Assembly (NCBI GenBank): GCA_002304735.1
Contig: DBIU01000060.1
Coordinates: forward strand, 1-10,761
Length of the DNA: 10,761 nucleotides
Source: Ruminococcaceae bacterium UBA794
GTDB lineage: Bacteria; Bacillota; Clostridia; Oscillospirales; Ruminococcaceae
Reading direction: 5' to 3'
The translations under genes were made by a program, and so were the position numbers. This document shows positions 1 through 7,286 of this stretch, one piece after another. Each line of letters opens with the position of its first letter. Position 1 is the stretch's first letter. The notes below the pieces were generated by a model, which was not told the DNA's origin, did not search any database, and saw only the letters and a list, made by a program, of their open reading frames with translations.

Positions 1-611
1 CCGCCCGTGTCCTCGAACGAGCGGCGGAAATAGTCCGCGACGTCGTTCTGAACGCCCATTGCCGCGAAAACAACGCCGAAATCCTTTGCGCCGTCGCCCG
101 TGATTTGCGCCTGCTTTACAATCTGGACGGCGAGCTTGTTGTGTTCCATACCCGAGCCTGAGAAAATCGGCAGCTTTTGCCCGCGAATAAGCGTCATAAG
201 CGCGTCAATCGAGCTTATTCCCGTGTGAATATAGTTCTGGGGATAGCTTCTGGAATAAGGATTGAGGGCGCGTCCGTTTACGTCGCCCATTTTCTCGGGG
301 AACACGTCCCCAAGCCCGTCGATAGGCTTTCCCGCGCCGCTGAAAACTCGTCCGAGAATTTCGGGCGAAAGCGGAATTTCAAGCGGTTTTCCCGAGAAAA
401 TCGTTCTGGTATTTTTGAGGGAAACGCCGTTTGTGCCCTCGAAAACCTGGAGAATTACCTTTTCGCCCTCCATCTGGACAACGCGCCCGATACGCTCGGA
501 ACCGTCGTCGAGGCGAATTTTCGCAATTTCGTCAAAAGCCGCGCCGCGAACGCCGTCAAGCGCGACAAGCGGACCGTTAATATCCGTCAATCCAACATAC
601 TGTACGTTCAT
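1..611 (-). CDS. atpB: V-type ATP synthase subunit B (5' part, runs off left edge)
   Basis: This is the non-catalytic, nucleotide-binding B subunit of the A/V-type ATPase head (A3B3), on the cytoplasmic face. 203 complete codons are present and the C-terminal half lies outside the window. The protein starts MNVQYVGLTDINGPLV, the usual beta-barrel opening of the family. IFSGKPLEIPLSPEILGRVF (residues 71-90) and SGAGKPIDG (91-99) follow. The degenerate P-loop-like stretch GSGMEHNK (152-159) replaces the Walker A of the A subunit; it is typical of B subunits and marks this as regulatory rather than catalytic. The start is ATG at 609-611, with an AGAGG ribosome site (619-623) 7 nt upstream. It lies 19 nt after the stop of subunit A, as the last gene visible in the operon. 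Identification is by recognised family sequence and context. Confidence 0.96.
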   Translation of the reverse strand, partial: MNVQYVGLTDINGPLVALDGVRGAAFDEIAKIRLDDGSERIGRVVQMEGEKVILQVFEGTNGVSLKNTRTIFSGKPLEIPLSPEILGRVFSGAGKPIDGLGDVFPEKMGDVNGRALNPYSRSYPQNYIHTGISSIDALMTLIRGQKLPIFSGSGMEHNKLAVQIVKQAQITGDGAKDFGVVFAAMGVQNDVADYFRRSFEDTG

Positions 612-630
612 ATTCAAACCTCTTTGGAAA

Positions 631-2382
631 TCAGCCCGCCAAAAGCGCGTCAATTTTCTCGTTAATCTCGGAAATCAGCCCGTCAAACAGCTCGAGCTTA
701 TTGTTCGGGATATCGTACTTCATCTTGATAACCTTCTCGAAAAGCCCCTGAGATAGGATATCCGAAAGCGGAACGCCCGTTTTAAGCGCGTCAAGCGACC
801 TGTTGTAAAGCACGGAAATCGCTTTCATCATAAGCCGCTGCTTCTCAAGCGGAACATAGGTATCGTCCGCGTGATTTGCGTTCTGCTGGAGGAAGCCGAC
901 GCGCACGACTCTTGCCGTTTCAATCGTGAGCTTCTGGTCGTCCGGAAGAACGTCCGCGCCGATTAGCTTTACGATTTCAAGCAGCTTTGCTTCCTCCTGA
1001 AGAATATTCGAGATTTCCTGACGCAGCGTCATAAAATCAGGCGCAACGCCGTTGTAGAAATCCGCAAGCTCCCCGACGTATTCGGAATAGCTGCTGTTCC
1101 AATCGATTGCGGGATAGTGGCGCGCATAGGCGAGCGACTTGTCGAGCGCCCAGAAGCAGCGCACAAAGCGCTTTGTGTTCTGCGTAACGGGCTCGGAGAA
1201 GTCCGAGCCTTGCGGCGAAACCGCGCCGATGATAGTAACCGAGCCTTCCGAGCCGTTCAAATTCTTGACGTAGCCGGCTCTTTCGTAAAATTCCGCAAGC
1301 CTTGACGGCAGATACGCGGGAAAGCCCTCCTCCGCGGGCATTTCTTCAAGACGTCCCGAAATTTCGCGGAGCGCCTCCGCCCAGCGCGAGGTCGAGTCCG
1401 CCATAATCGCTATGTGATAACCCATATCGCGGTAATATTCCGCAAGCGTAATTCCCGTATAAATAGACGCTTCGCGCGCCGCCACGGGCATATTCGAGGT
1501 GTTCGCGATAAGAACGGTTCTGTCGGTGAGGGGACGGTTGGATTTGGGGTCGATAAGCTCGCCGAACTCGTCGAGAACCTGCGTCATCTCGTTTCCGCGC
1601 TCGCCGCAGCCGATATACACGATAATATCCGCGTCGCACCACTTCGCAATCTGATGCTGAGTGACGGTTTTTCCCGTGCCGAAGCCGCCGGGGATAGCCG
1701 CCGCGCCGCCCTTTGCAATCGGTATGATAGTATCGATAATACGCTGACCCGTGATAAGCGGGCGCGTTGAGGGCAGTCTGCCCGCGCAGGGACGCGCCTT
1801 TTTGATAGCCCAGCGCTGAACCATCGTAAGCTCCTTTTCTTCGCCGTTCGCGGTTCTGAGCTTTATGATAACGTCGTTAACGCGGTATTTTCCGTTCTCC
1901 GCGGCGAAAGTAACCGTGCCGTTCAAATCGGGCGGCACCATACACTTGTGCGTAATGAGCGGAGTTTCGGGAGTTGTGCAGTAGACAGCGCCCGCGGAAA
2001 GCTCGTCGCCGACCTTAACGGTGACGTCAACGTCGAAAACGCGCTCCTCGTCAAGCGCGGAAAGACGGCTTCCCTCCGCGACAAAAGCGCCGTTTTCCTT
2101 AACCATATCGCGAAGCGGACGCTCAATTCCGTCGAAGATATTTGAGATAATGCCGGGACCGAGAGTAGCGCAAACGGGCGCTCCCGAACCGAAAATCGGC
2201 TCGCCGACCTTAAGTCCCGCGGTATTCTCGTAAACCTGAATTGTCGTAAAATCATCGGAAACGCCGATAACCTCGCCGATAAGGCGCCGATTTCCGACGA
2301 ACACCATTTCGAGCATTGAAAAATCCTTTGTTTTCGCCGCCTTGACAACAGGCCCGTTTATCGAATAAATAGTATTTTCCAA
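631..2382 (-). CDS. atpA: V-type ATP synthase catalytic subunit A (TTG start)
   Basis: This is the catalytic subunit that binds and hydrolyses (or makes) ATP in the cytoplasmic A3B3 head. At 583 residues it has normal family length. Visible landmarks are an N-terminal beta-barrel (about 1-75), the A-specific inserted region (about 115-190), the Walker A loop GGFGTGKT (232-239, Lys238), GCGERGNEM (258-266) with the probable catalytic Glu261, the Walker B region IAIMADSTSRWAEALRE (324-340), and a helical C-terminal domain. The family P-loop more often reads GPFGSGKT; the Pro-to-Gly and Ser-to-Thr variants here keep the nucleotide-binding pattern. The start is TTG at 2380-2382, with GGGGGA (2389-2394) 6 nt upstream and no better ATG nearby. 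The gene follows subunit E after 22 nt and precedes B by 19 nt. Confidence 0.98.
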   Translation of the reverse strand: MENTIYSINGPVVKAAKTKDFSMLEMVFVGNRRLIGEVIGVSDDFTTIQVYENTAGLKVGEPIFGSGAPVCATLGPGIISNIFDGIERPLRDMVKENGAFVAEGSRLSALDEERVFDVDVTVKVGDELSAGAVYCTTPETPLITHKCMVPPDLNGTVTFAAENGKYRVNDVIIKLRTANGEEKELTMVQRWAIKKARPCAGRLPSTRPLITGQRIIDTIIPIAKGGAAAIPGGFGTGKTVTQHQIAKWCDADIIVYIGCGERGNEMTQVLDEFGELIDPKSNRPLTDRTVLIANTSNMPVAAREASIYTGITLAEYYRDMGYHIAIMADSTSRWAEALREISGRLEEMPAEEGFPAYLPSRLAEFYERAGYVKNLNGSEGSVTIIGAVSPQGSDFSEPVTQNTKRFVRCFWALDKSLAYARHYPAIDWNSSYSEYVGELADFYNGVAPDFMTLRQEISNILQEEAKLLEIVKLIGADVLPDDQKLTIETARVVRVGFLQQNANHADDTYVPLEKQRLMMKAISVLYNRSLDALKTGVPLSDILSQGLFEKVIKMKYDIPNNKLELFDGLISEINEKIDALLAG

Positions 2383-2404
2383 GTTATATCCCCCAAACAG
2401 ACTG

Positions 2405-2995
2405 TTATTCAGCCATCATCAGTTCACGCTTTTTGGAAAAAGCCTCGCGTTCGTCCTCAAGCGCCTTGTCAAGCGAAAAATCGCAGAACAGCCCGCGTTT
2501 TTCGTCAAGCGCGCAAATTCCTCCGAGAGCGATAGTGCTGTCGGCGCGAACCTCGTGCTTTGTGAGCGCGGAAACGCGCTTTTCATCTGAAAGCGACGCG
2601 AGAATAACGATATCCTTTCCGAGCGCTTCCTCGGCTTTTGCGATTTTTTTCGCGAGAAAATCGTCGTATTTTTCACTTTCGGTGAATTTCTTGAGTTCGC
2701 CCTCGATATCGGCGAAAAGGCTGTCGCAAAGCTCTTTTCTGTGCGCGAGAACCTTTTTGTTCGCCTCGAAATCGCAGCGCGAAAGCTCCTTTTTGAAAGC
2801 GGACTCCGCGGAATTTCTCTCCGCCTTAAGCTGTGCGAGCGCCTCGCGCTGTTCGTGTTCCTCGCGGATACGGTCGGCGGCGGAACGCTGTTCGCGGATT
2901 TTTGCGGTCAGCTCCTCGATTTCGCGGTCCGCCTGATGATTGACGGCATTGCGGAACATCGTCATTTTTGCCGCGTTTATCTTGTTCAAATCCAT
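2405..2995 (-). CDS. atpE: V-type ATP synthase subunit E (peripheral stalk)
   Basis: This is the peripheral-stalk subunit that, as a coiled-coil pair with the G/H subunit, ties the catalytic head to membrane subunit I. The protein has 196 residues. The N-terminal 110 residues are charged, heptad-like and rich in Glu, Lys, Arg and Ala, as expected for the long stalk helix. The C-terminal part carries the globular domain, including LGGICALDEKRGLFCDFSLD near residues 157-176, which matches the family's 'GG...' strand pattern. I place the start at the ATG at 2993-2995 (MDLNKINAAK) because AAAGGA (3002-3007) lies 6 nt upstream. An upstream in-frame TTG at 3010 would translate through this ribosome site and is unlikely. 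The gene lies 26 nt after F and 22 nt before A. Confidence 0.9.
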   Translation of the reverse strand: MDLNKINAAKMTMFRNAVNHQADREIEELTAKIREQRSAADRIREEHEQREALAQLKAERNSAESAFKKELSRCDFEANKKVLAHRKELCDSLFADIEGELKKFTESEKYDDFLAKKIAKAEEALGKDIVILASLSDEKRVSALTKHEVRADSTIALGGICALDEKRGLFCDFSLDKALEDEREAFSKKRELMMAE

Positions 2996-3021
2996 AAAAA
3001 ATCCTTTCAATCAAGCGCGCA

Positions 3022-3330
3022 TTAAAGCTTAATGCCGATTGCTTCCTCGACATAACGGCTGATAGCCTCCGAAACGCCGCCCGAGCCGTGGCGGTCGGGT
3101 ATCTCGACGACAAGCGGACGGCGGCGGTTAAGCTTAATGTCATAAACGCGTTCAAAGCTGAGCGCGGCGCTTTTCTGCGTCATCAGCACAACCGCGGTTT
3201 CCTCGTCCGCGATAGCCCTGTCGAGCGCCTCGTTCACCTCGTCCTCGGAGTGAACGACAACTCCCTCGACGCCCGCGATACGCATTCCCATCTGCGTATC
3301 GGTGTTGTCGCTAATCAGAAAAAACTTCAT
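3022..3330 (-). CDS. atpF: V-type ATP synthase subunit F (central stalk)
   Basis: This is a small subunit of the rotating central stalk, where F binds subunit D inside the A3B3 head. It has 102 residues, normal for the family. It begins MKFFLISDNTDTQMGMRIAG, the conserved opening in which an Asp-containing loop follows the first strand and 'G(F/M)R(L/I)AG' follows. Near the C-terminus is EIPDRHGS (about residues 76-83), a strong family signature, followed by a final helix (AISRYVEEAIGIKL). The start is ATG at 3328-3330 with AGAGGA about 5 nt upstream. The gene is 15 nt after K and 26 nt before E. D, its binding partner, is not in the window and is expected beyond B. Confidence 0.95.
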   Translation of the reverse strand: MKFFLISDNTDTQMGMRIAGVEGVVVHSEDEVNEALDRAIADEETAVVLMTQKSAALSFERVYDIKLNRRRPLVVEIPDRHGSGGVSEAISRYVEEAIGIKL

Positions 3331-3345
3331 AAATTCCTCTTGAAA

Positions 3346-3795
3346 TCAGCCGAAAAGGATAAGAATAGAGATAAGCAAGCCGTAAATTGCAACGCCCTCG
3401 CCGAGCGCAACGAAAATCAGCGCCTTTGAGAAAGCCTTGTCGTTTTCGGAGATAGCGCCGATAGCCGCGGGAGCGCCCGCGCCGACCGCGATACCCGCGC
3501 CGATAGAGCCAAGTCCCGTTGAAAGCGCCGCCGCGAGGTACTTAAGTCCGTCGGAAGCGGGCTGAACAGCCTCCGCTGCGGCTGCGGCAGCTTCGGGAGA
3601 AGCCGCAAACGCGCCTGTGAGCGGAAGCACGGTCATCGTGAGCATTACGCCGAAAAACGACGCGACATTTGCGATAACGGCGCGCTTCGGGCGAACGGCT
3701 TTGCCCGAACGTTTTCTTAAAATTGCCGCGAAAATGGGCGACATAATAAGCGCGACCGCGATTAAAGGCAGGATAATTATAAGTGCAATATTCAT
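3346..3795 (-). CDS. atpK: V-type ATP synthase subunit K (c-ring) with N-terminal two-helix leader
   Basis: This is the proteolipid subunit that forms the ion-carrying rotor ring in the membrane. The protein has 149 residues. The C-terminal part (about 84-149) is a single c-type helical hairpin: a Gly/Ala-rich helix, a short polar loop (SENDK, 116-120), then a helix with ALGEGVAIYG (130-139), where Glu133 is the ion-binding carboxylate and Tyr138 lies five residues on. The N-terminal part is different. A hydrophobic helix (3-26) is followed by a basic loop (RKRSGKAVRPKR, 27-38), a second hydrophobic helix (39-60) ending LPLTGAFA-ASPE, and an Ala-rich linker. The AFA motif (62-64) looks like a signal-peptidase site. 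The ribosome site GGAGGT (3803-3808) is the best in the operon, fitting the many copies needed. It lies 18 nt after I. Confidence 0.95.
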   Translation of the reverse strand: MNIALIIILPLIAVALIMSPIFAAILRKRSGKAVRPKRAVIANVASFFGVMLTMTVLPLTGAFAASPEAAAAAAEAVQPASDGLKYLAAALSTGLGSIGAGIAVGAGAPAAIGAISENDKAFSKALIFVALGEGVAIYGLLISILILFG

Positions 3796-3813
3796 TTCTT
3801 TTACCTCCGAAAA

Positions 3814-5766
3814 TTAATCATTTTTAATAGCAAGCGGCTTAAATTCGTTTCCGCCGCCGTCGTAGAACCTTGAAAATACCTCGTAAAATTCAAGTCTAAG
3901 CACCTGAATACCCGAAAGCAGACCCTCGATACCCATAACAAGGATATTTCCGATAATATACGCGATAACCATTCCCAGAGTAACGGGAGCGCCGGGCTGA
4001 GAAGCGCCCGCAAGCTGCGACACGACGAGCATAAAGCCCGCGTGCGAGAGAACGAAGCCGCCTATTCTGAGGAAGCTCATCGTGTTCGAGAGGAAGCTTA
4101 AAGCGCCCTCGAAGATGCCGATAAAGCTCTCCGCGACGCTGAATTTGCCGGCTTTTTTGCCTGTAACGAGAGCGGAAAGCGGCGTCTTGAAGAAAATGCA
4201 CGCAATCGGCAGCACAATCAGGCAAATCACATAAGGCGCGGTCATAATCGCAAGCCCGTACATAAGCGAGCCCGCAAGCCCGATTACAAGCGACGCGTAG
4301 AGAATAATTCCCGCGACGCCGTTCACATCGAAAAGCGCCTCGCCGAGCTTTTTCGCCTTGAAATTCTTGATTGTGTTCAAAATCATCGAGATTAGGATAA
4401 GCGCAACTCCTATGAACAGCGCGAAAATGAGAACCGCGGTCGCCGCTTGGAAAATAGTCGAGGGGTGGCGCGGGATACCGAGATTACCCATCATATCGCA
4501 AATGCCGAACCAGATATTCTCGCGGTGGAAAATCGGCTTGATAAGCGTTTCTATGCCGAAAACCGAGCCGTAAACGCAGCCGAAAAGCGCCGAGAAAATT
4601 CCGAGCCTTGTCATAATGGGCGCGAGCTGATTTTTCGTCTTTTTCGAGAGGATAAGCCCGAGAAGCGAAATCACAAGCCCCTGTCCGACGTCGCCGAACA
4701 TTATCCCGAACATCAGCATATAGGTAAACGCAACGTACGGCGTGGGGTCGAAGCCGCCATAAACGGGCAGTCCGTACATCTTCGTGAACATCTCGAACGG
4801 CCGCGTGACGATATTATTCCTAAGCTTTACGGGAACGTCCTCCGCGTGCTTTTTGTCAACGGGAATTTCAACGCACTGAACGTTCTTTGCGCTCTTGACG
4901 ATTGCCGTCCGCAGCTTTTTTGAGTCCCTCGCGGGGCAGTACCCCGAGAACGAGAACCTTCCGCTTGAAATAACGACTTTCTTGCGAAGGTCGTTTACCT
5001 CGCTTTTGTACTTAAGCTTTGAAATGACGGCGGAAAAGTCGTCCGAAAGACCGTCCGCGAAATACGCAAGCTCCTTTTCAAGGCGGATTTTCTCCTTTTC
5101 CTCCTCCTCGATAACCGCGTGAAGCTTCTTATCCGCAAGCTCCGCGTCGCCCTCGAGATAATCCGGAAGCCTTGTCCGCTCAAATCCGAGCGAAGTCATA
5201 AGCTCGTCCGCAAACTCAACGTACTGCACGGGAGTAAGATAAATCCCGTAAACGTAATCCTCCGCCTTCTCAAACTCCTGAAAAATGAAGCATTTTGAAG
5301 CGTAATATTTAAGCTTTTCCTCGTTTTCGAGCGGCATTCTGCCGATGCGCATTTTAACGTACTTCATCGAAAAAAGCTCGGAAAACGGCTCGTCAAGCCC
5401 ATGCAGATGCATAATGTAAGCGTCCGTTTCCTTATGCTCGCGAAGGCTCTTTTCAACCGCGGCATACTGCTCGTTAAGCTCGTCATAGCGCTTGCCGATA
5501 TCTCCGAAATAATTCTCGAAATCCTCGGCCGATTCGCACTCGACGTCCGCAAAATTCGCGCTTTTCACGGGAATTTTGAGGTTTATCGCCATATCGCGCA
5601 CTCTCGCGTAAATATTCGCATAAGGGTTCTGTTCGCCGAGATTTCGCGCAACCGCGCCGTTTGACGCTATGTGGAAGCAGCCGCTCTCGCAGCAAGCCAT
5701 AAGCGCCGCGTCAAGCGTCTTTACCGGTCCGTCAACCGAAATCAGCGACATTTTTTCTATTCCCAA
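3814..5766 (-). CDS. atpI: V-type ATP synthase subunit I (membrane stator, a-subunit homologue), TTG start
   Basis: This is the membrane stator subunit that forms the ion half-channels next to the c-ring and anchors the peripheral stalks. It has about 650 residues, normal for the family. The N-terminal half (about 1-320) is soluble and largely helical. The C-terminal half has about seven or eight membrane segments. Family landmarks are MFGIMFGDVGQG (near 352-363), FLSNTMSFLRIGG with the essential Arg567, corresponding to the conserved Arg of yeast Vph1, and QVLRLEFYEVFSRFY with a second conserved Arg near 624. I chose the TTG at 5764-5766, giving MGIEKMSLISVDG. AGGCGGTGAT (5771-5780) is a near-perfect extended ribosome site 8 nt from it (core to start), and the family opens the same way. 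A GTG at 5773-5775 would add three residues but overlaps this site. Confidence 0.95.
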   Translation of the reverse strand: MGIEKMSLISVDGPVKTLDAALMACCESGCFHIASNGAVARNLGEQNPYANIYARVRDMAINLKIPVKSANFADVECESAEDFENYFGDIGKRYDELNEQYAAVEKSLREHKETDAYIMHLHGLDEPFSELFSMKYVKMRIGRMPLENEEKLKYYASKCFIFQEFEKAEDYVYGIYLTPVQYVEFADELMTSLGFERTRLPDYLEGDAELADKKLHAVIEEEEKEKIRLEKELAYFADGLSDDFSAVISKLKYKSEVNDLRKKVVISSGRFSFSGYCPARDSKKLRTAIVKSAKNVQCVEIPVDKKHAEDVPVKLRNNIVTRPFEMFTKMYGLPVYGGFDPTPYVAFTYMLMFGIMFGDVGQGLVISLLGLILSKKTKNQLAPIMTRLGIFSALFGCVYGSVFGIETLIKPIFHRENIWFGICDMMGNLGIPRHPSTIFQAATAVLIFALFIGVALILISMILNTIKNFKAKKLGEALFDVNGVAGIILYASLVIGLAGSLMYGLAIMTAPYVICLIVLPIACIFFKTPLSALVTGKKAGKFSVAESFIGIFEGALSFLSNTMSFLRIGGFVLSHAGFMLVVSQLAGASQPGAPVTLGMVIAYIIGNILVMGIEGLLSGIQVLRLEFYEVFSRFYDGGGNEFKPLAIKND

Positions 5767-5784
5767 ATATATCACCGCCTTTGT

Positions 5785-6810
5785 TTATATCACAAGCATC
5801 TTCATAATCTCCGTCCCCGAAAGCTCGTATCTTACGCCCTCGACGACTGTTCTGATATTGCGAAGCTCCGTGCAGATACTCTCGGTCAGCGCGAAATAAG
5901 CGACCGAAGCATACCGCGTCATACGAAGCGTTTTATCGTAGAATTTCTGGCTTATGCGCTCTGTTAGCTGCTCGACAGTCGCGCTATCGCCGTCCGCGTA
6001 ATAGCCGATTTTGCTGAGCCTGTGCGAAAGCGCCTCAACGTCCTTTTCATCGGCAAGCTCCTCGATAATTTCATCATTCAGCTTAAATCTAAACGGAATA
6101 AGCTTTTCCTTTATGCCGCCGGAAGCCTGCGAAAACTGCGCACGCCTAAAAAGCGTGACGACGTTTTCCATATCAATCGAGCGCAAAACCGCGCGCTTAA
6201 GCTCTTTTTTCTCCGCGCCGTGAAAATTATCCTCGATGCTTTTAAGCAGCCGAAAATAGTAATCATTGAGAAGCCGCCGCTCAATTTCGCCGATATTGAG
6301 ATTTCCGCTCATAACCGCGTCGATAAGCGGCTCGCGAAGCGTCTTGATGTAAGGCGTATTCTCGAGAAGCGGGATAACCTCGGAGAGATTTTTCGCTCTG
6401 CCAAGCTCGGGAAGGTCGGTCTTTGCAAATCGGTTGAGGTACATCGGGACGGCTGCGATATAAACGTCCGCGCCGCCCGCGTAAACCGCTCCGACAGCGG
6501 AAACAAGCTGCCCGATTTCAAGCCGCTCGACGATAAACCTAAAGTATTCGCGGCTTTTCGTAAAGTCAAATTTTCTGAAGCTCTCGAAGATATCGAAAGC
6601 GGATTTGCCGAGGACAGCCTCGAGCTGGGCGCGGTGAATAGCGCCCGAATTAGCCGCCGAGAGAGCCTTTTGGTATCTCGGCGCGGTTTTGAGGAAATCG
6701 CACACCTGCGGCACGTTTTCCTTGGCGGCAAGCTGCGCGTAATCGGACTCGGAGAGCCTTTTCCCGAAAACCGCGCGGCATTTTGCCGTAACGCCGTTTG
6801 CAGCGAACAT
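5785..6810 (-). CDS. atpC: V-type ATP synthase subunit C (rotor-to-ring coupler)
   Basis: This is the funnel-shaped helical subunit that links the central stalk (D/F) to the top of the K ring. It has 341 residues, normal for the bacterial/archaeal C (V-ATPase d-type) family. It begins MFAANGVTAKCRAVFGKRLS, the common 'Y/A..ArVRaM...L' type opening. It is almost wholly helical with scattered acidic and Arg residues, and continues with SAVGAVYAGGADVYIAAVPM and DAVMSGNLNIGEIERRL. The start is ATG at 6808-6810. Its ribosome site (GGAGGGG, 6815-6821) sits inside the end of the G/H gene, whose TAA lies one base upstream of this ATG, so the two are probably translationally coupled. Placement of C second in the operon, before I, differs from the Enterococcus hirae ntp order. 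Confidence 0.9.
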   Translation of the reverse strand: MFAANGVTAKCRAVFGKRLSESDYAQLAAKENVPQVCDFLKTAPRYQKALSAANSGAIHRAQLEAVLGKSAFDIFESFRKFDFTKSREYFRFIVERLEIGQLVSAVGAVYAGGADVYIAAVPMYLNRFAKTDLPELGRAKNLSEVIPLLENTPYIKTLREPLIDAVMSGNLNIGEIERRLLNDYYFRLLKSIEDNFHGAEKKELKRAVLRSIDMENVVTLFRRAQFSQASGGIKEKLIPFRFKLNDEIIEELADEKDVEALSHRLSKIGYYADGDSATVEQLTERISQKFYDKTLRMTRYASVAYFALTESICTELRNIRTVVEGVRYELSGTEIMKMLVI

Positions 6811-6811
6811 A

Positions 6812-7120
6812 TTACCCCTCCGTAATCCGCTTTAGGATTTCCCCGCGCCATTTTGCGCCGTTTTCGGCGAAGCATTTGTCGAGCGCGTTAATCCTTTCGT
6901 TCAGCGAAGCCTCGGATTTCCCGCGCTTTTCGGCGAGAAGCCTTTCCTGTTCAGCCTTTTCGGAAGCGTTTTTTTCGCGTTCCTCGCCGAGAATACGCTC
7001 GCGCTCGCGGGCGGTGTTCTCGCCAAATTCGTCCGTACGCTGCTTCTGCTTGTAAACGGCGCTTTCAACGCGAGCGGAAGCGGATTTATCCAAATTAATT
7101 ATTTCGCGTATAAAATCCAT
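6812..7120 (-). CDS. V-type ATPase G/H-type peripheral-stalk subunit (coiled coil)
   Basis: This is a short, highly charged 102-residue protein, predicted to be one long coiled coil with Glu, Lys, Arg and Ala heptads over about residues 10-90 and no membrane segment. Proteins of this type at the start of A/V-ATPase operons (NtpF in E. hirae, AhaH in methanogens) pair with subunit E to form the peripheral stalk; that role is assigned here mainly from position and composition. The sequence opens MDFIREIINLDKSASARVES, and the 'I..L...E..A...v' spacing is typical of the G/H family. The start is ATG at 7118-7120 with GGGGG (7126-7130) 5 nt upstream. It is the first gene of the operon and its stop is one base from the start of C. 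Confidence 0.85.
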   Translation of the reverse strand: MDFIREIINLDKSASARVESAVYKQKQRTDEFGENTARERERILGEEREKNASEKAEQERLLAEKRGKSEASLNERINALDKCFAENGAKWRGEILKRITEG

Positions 7121-7156
7121 AACAACCCCCGAATAAAAAAATCACAATTCCTACTT

Positions 7157-7185
7157 ATTTTAACTCTTTTCCAAATAAAAAACAA
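7157..7185 (-). promoter_or_regulatory. Candidate sigma-A-type promoter of the ATPase operon
   Basis: On the minus strand a -10-like TAAAAT (7157-7162) is preceded, after a 17-nt spacer, by TTGTTT (7180-7185) as a weak -35. Transcription would begin near 7150, giving a leader of about 30 nt before the G/H start. The -10 matches consensus at 5 of 6 bases but the -35 at only 3. A TATATT further upstream on the same strand is an alternative. No stronger candidate is visible in this gap for the minus strand. Confidence 0.45.
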
Positions 7186-7190
7186 TATAC

Positions 7191-7286
7191 ATTTTGCACA
7201 AAAAAAACGCGCAAAAATCAGCGCGGAAATAAAAACAATCCGATATCGCCGTTATACGGAGCGAGTCGGCTTATTTTGTGCAAAAT
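7191..7286. repeat. Perfect 13-bp inverted repeat between divergent promoters
   Basis: ATTTTGCACAAAA (7191-7203) and TTTTGTGCAAAAT (7274-7286) are exact reverse complements, 70 nt apart. Each arm is itself nearly palindromic (TTTTG-NN-CAAAA), like a dimeric repressor or activator site. The left arm lies 5 bp upstream of the candidate -35 of the ATPase promoter. The right arm lies about 25 bp upstream of the flotillin -35. A smaller hairpin (CGCGC 7208-7212 with GCGCG 7221-7225) lies between them. Two copies of one regulator site is the simplest reading; the regulator is unknown. Confidence 0.6.

Noticed and set aside
177..756. Two overlapping plus-strand frames over the A/B junction
   Set aside because: They lie antisense to subunits B and A, are Arg/Pro/Ser-rich and match no family I recognise. 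They arise from GC-rich third positions on the coding strand.
2996..3010. Upstream TTG as the start of subunit E (adding MKGFF)
   Set aside because: The added codons are the ribosome site AAAGGA and its spacer; the ATG at 2993-2995 is correctly placed behind it.
5767..5775. GTG start for subunit I
   Set aside because: The GTG lies inside the extended Shine-Dalgarno AGGCGGTGAT, and the family N-terminus (MGIEKMSL) fits the TTG three codons later.
6022..6825. A 267-codon plus-strand frame opposite subunit C
   Set aside because: Antisense shadow of a clearly recognised ATPase subunit. The composition is not protein-like and there is no plausible transcription unit.
7200..7260. Small hairpin CGCGC/GCGCG (7208-7225) considered as a terminator or riboswitch
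   Set aside because: Only 5 bp with an 8-nt loop, no U-tract in a useful orientation, and it lies upstream of both inferred transcription starts.
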